In this document: positions 18,129-27,475 of the stretch, piece by piece
Layout of the letters: each line of letters begins with the position of its first letter
How positions within the stretch are numbered: position 1 is the first letter of the stretch
Source: Dyella jiangningensis
Lineage (GTDB): Bacteria > Pseudomonadota > Gammaproteobacteria > Xanthomonadales > Rhodanobacteraceae
Length of the DNA: 64,000 nt
Assembly (NCBI RefSeq): GCF_003264855.1
Contig: NZ_NFZS01000001.1
Coordinates: forward strand, 620,001 to 684,000
Direction of reading: 5' to 3'
Made by a program: the position numbers and the translations under genes
The notes under the pieces: generated by a model
Database searches by the model: none
The model's input: only the letters and a program-made list of their open reading frames with translations
Told to the model about the DNA's origin: nothing

Positions 18129-20291
18129 ATGACCAACCAAACCAACACTGTTCGAGGCCGTGTCATGCGCCAGACTCGCAGTACCGTGATCGCAGGTCTG
18201 CTGGTACTCGGCGCCGCCTGGTCGAGTGCAGCCGCCGCTGCCACCAGCACCCTGAAGGACATCAGCTACGACGCGCTGCCGGGGGGCCGCATCGAGCTGC
18301 ATCTGAACTTCGCGCAGGGCCCGGTGCCGGAACCGAAGATCTTCACCACCGGCAATCCGCCGCGCATCGCGGTCGATTTCGCCGATACCGACAACGCCGC
18401 ACCGCGCCATCTCGATATCGGCAAGGGCGCCGCCACCGGTGTCTCCGCCGTTTCGGCGGGTGGACGTACGCGCGTGGTCGTCGAGCTGGTGCGCGATTCC
18501 ACCTACCGCTCCCGCGTGGAGGGCAACAGCCTGGTGCTGACCGTGAACAACGGCACCGAGGCGGCGACCACGACCACGGCGGCCACGATCGATCCGTCCA
18601 AGGCGCTGCCTTCGATGGCGAACGGCCCATCGGTGTCCAATATCGACTTCCGCCGTGGCCCGAATGGCGAGGGCCGCATCCTGATCGATTTCAGCGGTGC
18701 CGGCGCCAATGCCGACATGAAGCACCAGGGCGACAAGGTCGTGGTCGATATCGACCATGCCAACCTGCCTTCCAACCTCGCTCAGCGCCTGGATGTGCTC
18801 GATTTCGCCACGCCGGTGCAGTCCATCGTGACCAAGGCCGGCGTGCGAGGCGGTGCCCACATGGAAATCGCCACCAAGGGCAGCGTCGAGACCTCGGCGT
18901 ACCAGAGCGGCAACCAGTACGTGGTCGAGGTAGCGCCCAAGAAGAAGGACGCCAAGGCGGATGCCAAGGCCGCCAAGGGCCAGGAGCCGGTCTACTCGGG
19001 CAACCGCGTGACCTTCAATTTCCAGGACATCCCGGTGCGCTCGGCGCTGCAGCTGCTGGCTGACATCTCGGGACTGAACCTGGTGGCTTCCGACACGGTG
19101 GGTGGCAGTGTCACCTTGCGTCTCGTGAACGTTCCGTGGGATCAGGCGCTGGACGTGGTACTGCGCGCCAAGAGCCTGGACAAGCGCCGCAACGGCAACG
19201 TGATCTGGATTGCCCCGCAGGAAGAGCTGGCCAAGTACGAGCAGAGCATCGCCGATGCCCGTATGAAGGCCGAGGACAACGCGGAGCTGGTGACCGACTA
19301 CGTGCCGATCAGCTATGGCAAGGCGAAGGACATCGCCAAGCTGCTGACCCAGGGCAGCATGGCGAGCACGGGCGGTGGCGGTGGCAGCGGAAACACGCAG
19401 CGCGGTTTCCTGTCGTCGCGTGGCAGCGTGTCGTTCGACGACCGCACCAATACGCTGCTGATCAACGACAACCCGCAGAAGATCCGCGAATTGCGAGAGC
19501 TGATCGCCGTGCTCGACAAGCCGGTGCAGCAGGTGCTGATCGAGTCGCGCATCGTGATCGCCACGGATAACTTCACCCGCGAGCTGGGTGCCAAGTTTGG
19601 CGTGCAGGGAAGCCGTACCAATCCCAGCGGCCAGGTGCTTTCGACAGGTGGCAAGAGCAATGGCGATGGCACGGCTGGCGGCATCAACGTCAACCTGCCT
19701 TCCACCACCAATGGTGGCAGCTTCGCCCTCGGCATCCTCGGCAAGAACTACGCACTGGACCTCGAATTGTCCGCTGCGCAGACCGAAGGCCGCGGCGAAG
19801 TGATCTCCAGCCCGCGTGTGATCACCGCCAACCAGCAGGAAGCGGTGATCCGCCAGGGTCAGGAAATCGGCTACGTGACCTACCAGAACAGTTCGACGGG
19901 TGCGGCTGGCAGCGGTACCGCCACGGTGCAGTTCAAGGACGCCGTGCTGGAGCTCAAGGTGACGCCGACCATCACGGCCGACAACCGCGTCTACCTGATG
20001 ATCAACGTGAAGAAGGACGCGCTGGCCCAGTTCATCACCGTGCCGGGCAGCGGCCAGGTGCCGCAGATCGACACGCGTGAGATCAACACCTCGGTGCTGG
20101 TCGACAACGGTCAGACCGTGGTGCTGGGCGGCATCTACGAGATCACCAAGCAGAACAGCGCCACCAAGGTGCCGGGCTTGGGTGATATTCCGGGGGTCGG
20201 CATCCTGTTCCGCACCACGAAGCGCCAAAGCGACAAGGCTGAGCTGCTGATCTTCGTGACGCCGCGGATCCTCAGCGAAAGCCTGCAATAA
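18129..20291 (+). CDS. pilQ: Type IV pilus secretin PilQ
   Basis: Outer-membrane secretin channel for the pilus (720 aa). Signal peptide ends near SSAAAAA; two AMIN domains follow (about 45-130 and 165-245), then N0/N1 domains (VTFNFQDIPVRSALQLLA, YVPISYGKAKDIAKLL) and the secretin domain with VLIESRIVIA, VISSPRVITANQQEAVIRQG and VPGLGDIPGVGILFR. A Gly/Ser-rich loop (GGGGGSGN) sits between N1 and the secretin core. AGGGG at 18115-18119 supports this start; an in-frame ATG at 18165 is possible. Ends the operon with a strong terminator. Confidence 0.96.
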   Translation: MTNQTNTVRGRVMRQTRSTVIAGLLVLGAAWSSAAAAATSTLKDISYDALPGGRIELHLNFAQGPVPEPKIFTTGNPPRIAVDFADTDNAAPRHLDIGKGAATGVSAVSAGGRTRVVVELVRDSTYRSRVEGNSLVLTVNNGTEAATTTTAATIDPSKALPSMANGPSVSNIDFRRGPNGEGRILIDFSGAGANADMKHQGDKVVVDIDHANLPSNLAQRLDVLDFATPVQSIVTKAGVRGGAHMEIATKGSVETSAYQSGNQYVVEVAPKKKDAKADAKAAKGQEPVYSGNRVTFNFQDIPVRSALQLLADISGLNLVASDTVGGSVTLRLVNVPWDQALDVVLRAKSLDKRRNGNVIWIAPQEELAKYEQSIADARMKAEDNAELVTDYVPISYGKAKDIAKLLTQGSMASTGGGGGSGNTQRGFLSSRGSVSFDDRTNTLLINDNPQKIRELRELIAVLDKPVQQVLIESRIVIATDNFTRELGAKFGVQGSRTNPSGQVLSTGGKSNGDGTAGGINVNLPSTTNGGSFALGILGKNYALDLELSAAQTEGRGEVISSPRVITANQQEAVIRQGQEIGYVTYQNSSTGAAGSGTATVQFKDAVLELKVTPTITADNRVYLMINVKKDALAQFITVPGSGQVPQIDTREINTSVLVDNGQTVVLGGIYEITKQNSATKVPGLGDIPGVGILFRTTKRQSDKAELLIFVTPRILSESLQ

Positions 20292-20311
20292 GGCGACCCG
20301 CTAAGCGATGG

Positions 20312-20339
20312 AAAGGGCGGCCTCGTGCCGCCCTTTTTC
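20312..20339 (+). terminator. Terminator of pilMNOPQ
   Basis: AAAGGGCGGC (20312-20321), 5-nt loop, GCCGCCCTTT (20327-20336), followed by further T. Confidence 0.92.
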
Positions 20340-20440
20340 TTTGTCAGGGGTGTCTCCTTCGCCGGAAGCGGCTCTCGCGCCGCCAAAAGTCATGGGCATT
20401 AAACTTCCTGGGCGCGTTAAGGTCTGTCATAGCGCTCCCC

Positions 20441-21451
20441 ATGACGGAAACATCGATGGATATGCCCGAGGCCACGCCTTCTTCCAGCCTGCAACAGGCG
20501 TTCCTGCGCGTGCGTGACGACCTGCAGCGCAGCGTGATCGGCCAGCCGCACCTGATCGATTGCCTGCTGATTGCGTTGCTGGCGGACGGCCATCTGCTGG
20601 TCGAAGGCGCGCCGGGGTTGGCCAAGACCACCGTGGTGAAAGCACTGGCCGGCTGCATCGAGGCCGACTTCCACCGCGTTCAGTTCACCCCTGACTTGTT
20701 GCCTGCTGATCTGACGGGCACGGACGTGTTCAGGCCGCAGTCGGGCAATTTCGAGTTCGAGCGCGGCCCGTTGTTCCACAACATCGTGCTCGCGGACGAG
20801 ATCAACCGCGCGCCCGCCAAAGTGCAGTCGGCCCTTCTCGAAGCGATGGCGGAGCGGCAGATCACGGTCGGTCGCAGCACCTGGGCGTTGCCCGAGCTCT
20901 TCATGGTGATGGCGACGCAGAACCCGATCGAGCAGGAAGGTACGTTCGCCCTGCCCGAAGCCCAGCTCGACCGTTTCGTCATGCATGTGACGATCGATTA
21001 CCCCGATCCCGCCTCGGAACTGGCGATTCTCCAGCTTGCGCGTGAGCAGGCGCGGCGCAGCCTGCATCCGGTGCCCTCGCAGCGCCCCAGCCTCAGTCAG
21101 GCGGACGTGTTCAGCGCACGCGATGCGGTACTCGCGGTGCACATGGCGCCGGCGCTGGAGGAATACCTCACCCAGATCGTCCTTGCCACGCGTCATGCAG
21201 GAACCTACGGGCCCGAGCTCAAGCGATGGATCGCGTGGGGTGCGAGCCCGCGTGGCACGATCGCGTTGGATCGGTGCGCGCGCGCGCATGCGTGGCTTGC
21301 CGGGCGTGAGTACACGCTGCCCGAAGACGTGCACGCGATCGCCCACGAAGTACTTCGTCACCGCGTGTTGCTCAGCTACGAGGCGGAGGCCGAGGGCGTG
21401 CGTCCCGACCAGGTGATCAAGCGCGTGCTGGATCTCGTGCCGCTGCCGTGA
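20441..21451 (+). CDS. MoxR-family AAA+ ATPase
   Basis: AAA+ ATPase of the MoxR class (336 aa), thought to act as a chaperone for the VWA proteins encoded downstream. Walker A GAPGLAKTT, Walker B NIVLADEINRAPAKVQ, and sensor motif MATQNPIEQEGTFALPEAQ are intact, with the lid domain after LDRFVMHV. No clear Shine-Dalgarno precedes the ATG at 20441; an in-frame ATG at 20456 is a possible start. Overlaps the DUF58 gene by 4 nt. First gene of a six-gene operon to 27475. Confidence 0.93.
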   Translation: MTETSMDMPEATPSSSLQQAFLRVRDDLQRSVIGQPHLIDCLLIALLADGHLLVEGAPGLAKTTVVKALAGCIEADFHRVQFTPDLLPADLTGTDVFRPQSGNFEFERGPLFHNIVLADEINRAPAKVQSALLEAMAERQITVGRSTWALPELFMVMATQNPIEQEGTFALPEAQLDRFVMHVTIDYPDPASELAILQLAREQARRSLHPVPSQRPSLSQADVFSARDAVLAVHMAPALEEYLTQIVLATRHAGTYGPELKRWIAWGASPRGTIALDRCARAHAWLAGREYTLPEDVHAIAHEVLRHRVLLSYEAEAEGVRPDQVIKRVLDLVPLP

Positions 21452-22377
21452 GCGCTCTACTGGATACATCCGACGGCGATGGTCGCACGCGGGTCCGGCT
21501 CGCCGAGTTGGTGGCGTTGCGTGGTCGTGTCGCGAAGGCTGCCCTGCCGCGGCTTGAAAGCCACGCCATGCGGGCGGGCCAGCAACATAGCCGTCTTTAC
21601 GGCCGTGGCATGGACTACGCCGAATCGCGCGTCTACCAACCCGGCGATGATGTGCGGCGCATGGATTGGCGCCTGACCGCGCGCAGCGGGCGTCTGCACA
21701 CCAAGTTGTTCCAGGAGGAACGCGAGGGCCGCCTGCTGATCCTGCTGGACACGCACGCGAGCATGCGCTTCGGCACGCGGGCGCGTTTCAAGTCGGTGCA
21801 GGCGGCGCGGGCAGCCGCGCTCGCCGCGTGGTATGTGGTGCGCGCCGGTGAGCGCGTCGGCGTCATGGAATTGGGTGGTGGACAGCGGCTGTTGCGGCCC
21901 TTGGCAGGTACGCGCGGTGCGCTCGCTGTCTGCGGAGCGCTGGCCGACTTGGACAGCGCGACCACCGAACCGATGCCGGAATCATTGTCGGACGCGGTGC
22001 TCCGCGCGCAGCGTCTCGCACGAGGTGCCAATCGCATCCTCATCATCAGCGACGGGCTCAGCTGCGATGAAGCCGCGCGGGGGCGCCTGCTCGACCTGGG
22101 CAGCAAGGCCGGCGTGCGCGTGCTGGTGGTCGCGGATGCCTTGGAGCTCGCGCTGCCTCCCGCAGGGCGGTATCCGCTCGAACACGAGGGCGAGCGGCGC
22201 GATGTCGTGCTGTTCGGTGAACGGCAACGCCGCGAGTTCCAGCAGGTCCTTGGCGCCGGGCAAACGCGCCTGAACGCGTTGGCCCAGTCGCTCGGCATCC
22301 CTCATCGCACCATCGACACGGCCAGCGACCCGCTCGATGCGGTGATGGCGCTCCTGTCACCGGGAGTGCGCCGATGA
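21448..22377 (+). CDS. DUF58 protein of the MoxR/Bat operon
   Basis: Soluble 309-aa protein with the DUF58 signature YGRGMDYAESRVYQPGDDVR then DWRLTARSGRLHTKLFQEER, and a VWA-like fold after it (RLLILLDTHASMRFG). The VWA-like part has DTHAS at the position of the DxSxS metal motif. Function unproven; family members accompany MoxR and Bat proteins. GTG start inside the moxR stop codon. Confidence 0.9.
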   Translation: MSALLDTSDGDGRTRVRLAELVALRGRVAKAALPRLESHAMRAGQQHSRLYGRGMDYAESRVYQPGDDVRRMDWRLTARSGRLHTKLFQEEREGRLLILLDTHASMRFGTRARFKSVQAARAAALAAWYVVRAGERVGVMELGGGQRLLRPLAGTRGALAVCGALADLDSATTEPMPESLSDAVLRAQRLARGANRILIISDGLSCDEAARGRLLDLGSKAGVRVLVVADALELALPPAGRYPLEHEGERRDVVLFGERQRREFQQVLGAGQTRLNALAQSLGIPHRTIDTASDPLDAVMALLSPGVRR

Positions 22378-22913
22378 GGGTCGTTCCCGCCGCGTCGCCT
22401 GCCAACGGGCCTGCATTGCGCGACATCCATCTGCCTCCTTCGCCGTCCTGGTGGCCACCGGCACCGGGTTGGTGGATCGTGCTGGTGCTGGTGCTGTCAT
22501 GCATCGGCGTGGCGCTATGGTTCTGGCGGCGGCAGCGCAATCGACGCGCGTCGGAGCATGCCTTGCTTGCCGCCGTGGACGATTTGCTCGCGCGGCATCG
22601 ACAGCAGCCGCAGCAATTGGCTGCCGAACTGCACGCGCTGCTGAGGCGCGCAGCGTTGCGTCTCGATGACGCGAGTGCCCGGCACGCTGGAGACGCATGG
22701 AGAAAGACGCTGGGGCAGGTGACGCAGGATGCCCCGACGCTCGATGCGCTGATGTCGCTGGAGACCGCCATGTACCGGCCCACGGCCAGCTTCGACGTCG
22801 AAGCCGCGGCATCCGCGGTTCGCCGCTGGCTTTCGGTGGCGTGGCGCCATCAGCACCAGAAGAAGCCGGTCACGCGCCCGGCAGCGCAACTCCTGGAGAG
22901 CGGACGTGCCTGA
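22374..22913 (+). CDS. DUF4381 membrane protein
   Basis: Single-pass membrane protein of 179 aa. A short proline-rich N-terminus (LRDIHLPPSPSWWPPAPGWW) leads into a membrane helix (about 34-52), followed by a basic cytoplasmic helical domain with ELHALLRRAALRLDDA and WRKTLGQV. Matches the DUF4381 protein usually encoded between DUF58 and the first VWA gene. Overlaps both neighbours (4 and 8 nt). Confidence 0.88.
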   Translation: MRVVPAASPANGPALRDIHLPPSPSWWPPAPGWWIVLVLVLSCIGVALWFWRRQRNRRASEHALLAAVDDLLARHRQQPQQLAAELHALLRRAALRLDDASARHAGDAWRKTLGQVTQDAPTLDALMSLETAMYRPTASFDVEAAASAVRRWLSVAWRHQHQKKPVTRPAAQLLESGRA

Positions 22914-23886
22914 GTTCGCATGGACGTGGATGTTCTTGCTGCTGCCCTTGCCGTGGGTGCTGCGTCGCGCCCTGCGCGCCGCGGAACCCGGCCAGGCCTT
23001 GCACTTGCCTCACCCGGGTCTTCATCTCGCCTCGGCCGAGCGGGAAGGCAACGGCGGCTGGCGCCTGTGGCTGCTGGTCCTGGCCTGGCTATGCCTGTTG
23101 GTTGCCGCCGCGCGGCCGCAATGGGTGGGGCCGCCGCAGGCGCAACAGCGAAGCGGTCGCGCACTGATGCTCGCCGTCGATCTGTCGGGCAGCATGCGTA
23201 CCGATGACATGCAGCTGGGTGGTCGCTCCGTCAGTCGCTTCGGCGCCGTGGAGGCGATTGCGGGCGATTTCATTTCCCGCCGCGGCGGTGACGAGCTGGG
23301 GCTGATCCTGTTCGGAAGCCGCGCCTATCTCGTTACTCCGTTGACCTACGATCTCGATGCGGTGCGCGCGCAGCTGCAGGGCGCCGCCGTGGGCCTGGCG
23401 GGCACCGAGACGGCCATCGGCGATGCCATTGCGGTCGCGGTGAAGCGACTGGCCAACCTGCCGGCTCAGGCGCGCGTCGTGGTACTGCTTACCGACGGCG
23501 TGAACAACGCAGGCAACATCGCGCCCCTCGATGCCGCGAACGCGGCGAAAGCGGCAGGCGTACGCGTCTACACGATCGGCATCGGCGCCACCGAGATGAG
23601 CATTCCCGATCTGTTCGGCACGCACACCGTCAATCCGTCGGCCGATCTGGATGAGGGCATGCTGCGCACGATCGCCGACCAGACCGGCGGCCGTTATTTC
23701 CGGGCTACCGATGCCGCCCAGCTGACGGACGCGTATCGCGCCATCGATGCACTCGAACCCATGCGGCAGCAGGGCCCATCGCTGCGTCCGCGGCACGAGC
23801 TGTTCCGCTGGCCGCTCGCGCTTGCCGTCCTGGCATGGCTGGCGACGATCCTGCCGCGCACGCGCCGGCTGGAGGTCGCCGCATGA
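22906..23886 (+). CDS. batA: VWA-domain membrane protein BatA
   Basis: Membrane protein of 326 aa with helices at about 7-22 and 50-68, a VWA domain and a C-terminal helix (about 303-320). The metal-site motif is complete: LMLAVDLSGSMRTDD, then TAIGDAIA and LLTDGVNNAG. The N-terminal FAWTWMFLLLPLPW is the BatA-type aerotolerance leader. GTG start; its stop overlaps the next gene. Confidence 0.92.
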   Translation: MPEFAWTWMFLLLPLPWVLRRALRAAEPGQALHLPHPGLHLASAEREGNGGWRLWLLVLAWLCLLVAAARPQWVGPPQAQQRSGRALMLAVDLSGSMRTDDMQLGGRSVSRFGAVEAIAGDFISRRGGDELGLILFGSRAYLVTPLTYDLDAVRAQLQGAAVGLAGTETAIGDAIAVAVKRLANLPAQARVVVLLTDGVNNAGNIAPLDAANAAKAAGVRVYTIGIGATEMSIPDLFGTHTVNPSADLDEGMLRTIADQTGGRYFRATDAAQLTDAYRAIDALEPMRQQGPSLRPRHELFRWPLALAVLAWLATILPRTRRLEVAA

Positions 23887-25784
23887 GCGAAGCGTGGCAA
23901 CAGTTCCATTTCCTGCGCCCTGCATGGTTGCTCGCGCTGCTGGCCTTGCCGTTGTTGCTGGTGTGGGTGGCACGGCGGGGCACGGCGCGTGAAGCGCTGG
24001 AGCGCCTGGTCGACGCCGAACTGCTGCCGTATCTGCTGCAAGGCCGTGAGCAGCGGCGACGCATGCCTGCGGTATTGCTTGCCGTGGGATGGTCGCTCGC
24101 CGCGCTGGCCATGGCGGGCCCCACCTGGAGCCGCGTCGCCCAGCCGCTCTACGCGCAACGCGCGGCGCAGGTGGTCGCGGTGTCGCTGTCGCAACGCATG
24201 CTGGCCCGCGACGTGGCGCCCAGCCGGCTCGATCGAGCGCGTTACAAGGTGCGCGACCTGTTGTCCGCCAACCATGACGGGCTGAATGCCCTCATCGCCT
24301 ACGCCGGTGAAGCCTTCGTGGTGGCGCCGCTCACCACGGATGCATCCAGTCTCAACGAATTGCTCGATGCGCTGGCACCCGACACCATGCCGGTCGATGG
24401 CGACAATGCCGCCCAGGCCATCGAGCGTGGCGTGGCCCTGATTCGCGATGCCAAGGTCGGCGGTGGATCGCTGGTGCTGGTGACCGATACCGTGGATGCG
24501 GCGGCGCAATCCGCTGCCAGGAAGGCGCGCGAAGCGGGTGTGCGGGTGTCGGTGCTCGGGGTGGGTACGTTGCAGGGCGGCCCGGTGCCGCTTTCCGACC
24601 AGAGCTTCCAGCGCGACTCGCAAGGCGGCCTGTCGATGGCGCGCAGGGACGATGCGGCGCTGCGCGCGTTGGCGACTGCCGGCGGTGGCCTCTATGCGCC
24701 GATGACGGACGATCACGCCGACATCGACACCTTGCGCGGCGAACTGAAGTCGGACGGCGCCGTCACCTTGGCCACTGACCAGCGCGGCGACGAATGGCAG
24801 GACCGCGGCCCGTGGCTGCTGTTGCCTCTGCTGCCGCTCGCGGCCATGGCGTTCCGGCGCGGTTGGCTGGTCGTCTTCGCCCTGCTGTTGCTGCCGGGCG
24901 TACCCGACACGGCGCATGCGAGCCGCTGGTCCGATCTTTGGCAGCGGCCCGACCAGCAGGCGTCCGCCGCGTTGAATCGCGGGCAGGCGAAGGAAGCGCA
25001 GCAACTGGCGCGCGATCCCGCGCTGCGAGGCGCGGCGGCTTACCGCGCCGGCGACTACGCGGCGGCGGCCAAATCCCTGCACGATGTGCCCGGCAGCGAC
25101 GCGCAGTACAACCTCGGCAATGCGCTCGCCAAACAGGGTGACTATCAGGCCGCGCTCGACGCCTACGACCGCGCGCTCAAGGCCAATCCCGCGAATGCGG
25201 ATGCCGTGGCCAATCGCAAGGCCGTGGAGGACTGGATGCGCAAGCAGCCCTCGACACCGCCGCCGCAGAAGGGCGCGCAGGACGACAAGGGCAAAGCCGG
25301 CAAGGGACCCTCGACCACGCCTCCCGATGATGCGAAAGGGCAGTCGGGCCAGCGCGAAAACCAGGCGCAACAGAATGGCGACGAGGGCAAGCGTTCGCAG
25401 CAGGCCCAGGGTAACGCGCAAGGCAGCGGCAACGACAAGGATGCCAACCGCCGCACGCAGCCCGGCCAGCAGCCGGACGATGCATCCGGTCCGCCACAGA
25501 GCGCCGAGGAGCAGGCAAAACAGCGCGCCCGCCAGCAGCAGGCGCAGCAGGCCCTGCAAAAACAGATGGATCAGGCATTGGGTAAAGCGCAGCGCTCGCC
25601 GCAGTCCGCCAGCCATGAATTGGGCGAAGTGGCGACGGATGACGCCCAATCGAAATTGCCGGCCGACGTGCGGCAGGCCTTGCAGCGCGTGCCCGACGAT
25701 CCGGGGGCGCTGCTGCGCCGCAAGTTCGATCTCGAGTATCGGCAGCGACATGACGCCGCGCCACCGGAGGACGATAACCCGTGA
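23883..25784 (+). CDS. batB: BatB/BatC fusion: VWA plus TPR protein
   Basis: A 633-aa membrane protein joining BatB and BatC functions. Two N-terminal membrane segments (about 14-30 and 62-79) lead into a VWA domain, a third membrane region near 300-335, then TPR repeats (AAYRAGDYAAAAKSL, NLGNALAKQGDYQAALDAYDR) and a long disordered tail rich in Gln, Lys, Asp and Pro. The VWA metal motif is degenerate: where BatB proteins have D-x-S-x-S, this has S-L-S-Q-R (residues 101-105). Start 23883 overlaps the batA stop. The downstream batD overlaps it by 4 nt. Confidence 0.9.
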   Translation: MSEAWQQFHFLRPAWLLALLALPLLLVWVARRGTAREALERLVDAELLPYLLQGREQRRRMPAVLLAVGWSLAALAMAGPTWSRVAQPLYAQRAAQVVAVSLSQRMLARDVAPSRLDRARYKVRDLLSANHDGLNALIAYAGEAFVVAPLTTDASSLNELLDALAPDTMPVDGDNAAQAIERGVALIRDAKVGGGSLVLVTDTVDAAAQSAARKAREAGVRVSVLGVGTLQGGPVPLSDQSFQRDSQGGLSMARRDDAALRALATAGGGLYAPMTDDHADIDTLRGELKSDGAVTLATDQRGDEWQDRGPWLLLPLLPLAAMAFRRGWLVVFALLLLPGVPDTAHASRWSDLWQRPDQQASAALNRGQAKEAQQLARDPALRGAAAYRAGDYAAAAKSLHDVPGSDAQYNLGNALAKQGDYQAALDAYDRALKANPANADAVANRKAVEDWMRKQPSTPPPQKGAQDDKGKAGKGPSTTPPDDAKGQSGQRENQAQQNGDEGKRSQQAQGNAQGSGNDKDANRRTQPGQQPDDASGPPQSAEEQAKQRARQQQAQQALQKQMDQALGKAQRSPQSASHELGEVATDDAQSKLPADVRQALQRVPDDPGALLRRKFDLEYRQRHDAAPPEDDNP

Positions 25785-27475
25785 AGCTGCGCCACCTGGC
25801 CATCCTTTGGTGCCTGTTTGCGATGTTGTGGCCGCTCGCGGCCGCCGCCGCCGAGGTGCAGGCCACGCTCGACCGGACGCGCGTTGAGCTTGGCGAAACC
25901 GTGACGCTGAACCTGCGGTCGCAGGGCGGCGGCATGGTGCAGACGCCTGACCTGAGCGCGCTGTCGCGCGATTTCGCGGTGCTGGGGTCCTCCAGCAACA
26001 CCAGCATCAGCATCATCAATGGCCAGCGTTCGGCGCAGGTCACCGTGGGCGTGGCGCTGCGCCCGCTGCACACGGGCGTGCTGCGTGTTCCCCCGCTGTC
26101 GTTTGCGGGCGGTACCACGACGCCCCTGCAGTTGCAGGTGGATGAGCCCGATCCCAATGCTGCGGCGTCTGGGCGTAAAGACGTCTTTCTGGAGGCGGTG
26201 GTCGATCCCGCCGAGGGCTATGTGGGCCAGCAGAGGGTCTACACCCTGCGCCTGTTCTTCGCCGCCGACCTCACCAACGGCGCGCTGGAAGACCCCCAGC
26301 TCGCCGGGGTCGACGTGCGTCGGCTCGGCAACGAGATCAACTACCAGGCGGAGCGTGGCGGGCGGCGTTACAACGTCATCGAGCGCCGCTATGCATTGAC
26401 GCCGCAGCGCGAAGGACGCCTGGAGGTTCCGCCGGTGGCATTCCAGGGCGACATGGTCAGCATGGCGGACCCGAATGCCTTCTTCGGCAGCGGCACGCCG
26501 GTCTCGGCCTCTTCGCCTCGCGTGGTCATCGACGCCAAGGCGGTTCCTGCCCAGGCGTCGCACACCACGTGGCTGCCGGCGCACGATCTGAGCCTCGCCC
26601 TCGATGGTGGACCATCGCACGGCGACCTGCGTGTGGGACAACCGCTGAACCTGGTGATGAGCGTGCAGGCCACCGGGTTGCCGTATGAGGCATTGCCGGC
26701 GCTGAGCCTGCCGACATTGGATGGCGCCACGGTATATCCGGACAAGCCGGTCAACGCCACGCATGTGGATGGCCAATGGCTGGTCGGCCGTCGCCAGCAA
26801 GGCTTCGCGATTGTGCCCAATCGTCCAGGCACGCTCACCATTCCCGAGACCACGCTGACGTGGTGGAACGTGGTGACCGACCAGCCCGAGGTGGCGCGCA
26901 TCCCCGCGCAGACGTTCACGGTGCTGCCCGCTGTCGGCACGGCACCCCATCAGGCGCCGGCTGCTACCCAACCTTCGTCTGTTCCGGAAGCAGCACCCGC
27001 TGCGGCACAGACAGCAGCGAGCCCCACGCCGTGGCGGTTGATCGCACTGGCGAGCGTGGGCTTGTGGTTGGCAAGCATGGCGGCGTGGTGGTGGCAACGA
27101 CGTTGGCGCGGCGTGGCTGCGTCCCGGCCATCCCCGTCTGCGCCGCCGTCGTCGTCGAAGCTGCGGGCGGCGTTCCTCGCCGCTGCGCGAGGCGGTGACG
27201 TGGCGGCGCAGGTGAGTACGTTGCTGAACTGGGCGCGTGCGGAGCGATCCACCATCCAGAACCTGGGAGAACTGTCGCAGGCGCTCGCGTCGGAGCATCA
27301 ACGCGACGCGATTGCCGCGCTGCAGCGCAAGCGTTATGCGGGCATGGAGGAAAGCGGACTCGGTGATCGTCTGGCCAGCGCATTCCGCGACGGTTTCCAG
27401 TGGCGGCAGCACGGCGATGCGGCTTCGGACGGTTCGCCGCTGCCGCCGCTCTATCCCTTCAACCTGCGTCGTTGA
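25781..27475 (+). CDS. batD: BatD (oxygen-tolerance family) membrane protein
   Basis: 564-aa protein with a signal peptide (AMLWPLAAAAA), a large periplasmic beta-sandwich region (ATLDRTRVELGETVTLNLR; VGQQRVYTLRLFFAADL; LEVPPVAFQGDM) and one C-terminal membrane helix (ALASVGLWLASMAAWWW), then a cytoplasmic helical domain. This is the BatD layout. GTG start, last gene of the operon. Its end overlaps the convergent macrodomain gene by 17 nt. Confidence 0.9.
   Translation: MKLRHLAILWCLFAMLWPLAAAAAEVQATLDRTRVELGETVTLNLRSQGGGMVQTPDLSALSRDFAVLGSSSNTSISIINGQRSAQVTVGVALRPLHTGVLRVPPLSFAGGTTTPLQLQVDEPDPNAAASGRKDVFLEAVVDPAEGYVGQQRVYTLRLFFAADLTNGALEDPQLAGVDVRRLGNEINYQAERGGRRYNVIERRYALTPQREGRLEVPPVAFQGDMVSMADPNAFFGSGTPVSASSPRVVIDAKAVPAQASHTTWLPAHDLSLALDGGPSHGDLRVGQPLNLVMSVQATGLPYEALPALSLPTLDGATVYPDKPVNATHVDGQWLVGRRQQGFAIVPNRPGTLTIPETTLTWWNVVTDQPEVARIPAQTFTVLPAVGTAPHQAPAATQPSSVPEAAPAAAQTAASPTPWRLIALASVGLWLASMAAWWWQRRWRGVAASRPSPSAPPSSSKLRAAFLAAARGGDVAAQVSTLLNWARAERSTIQNLGELSQALASEHQRDAIAALQRKRYAGMEESGLGDRLASAFRDGFQWRQHGDAASDGSPLPPLYPFNLRR

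Noticed and set aside
17478-20288. Very long open frame antisense to pilP/pilQ, and similar ones antisense to spoT (3535-5688), batD (25571-27724) and the fatty-acid transporter/EamA genes (41459-43414)
   Set aside because: In GC-rich DNA the strand opposite a real gene often lacks stops. The translated products are rich in Arg, His, Gln and Ala with no recognisable domains, while the sense genes are clear families.
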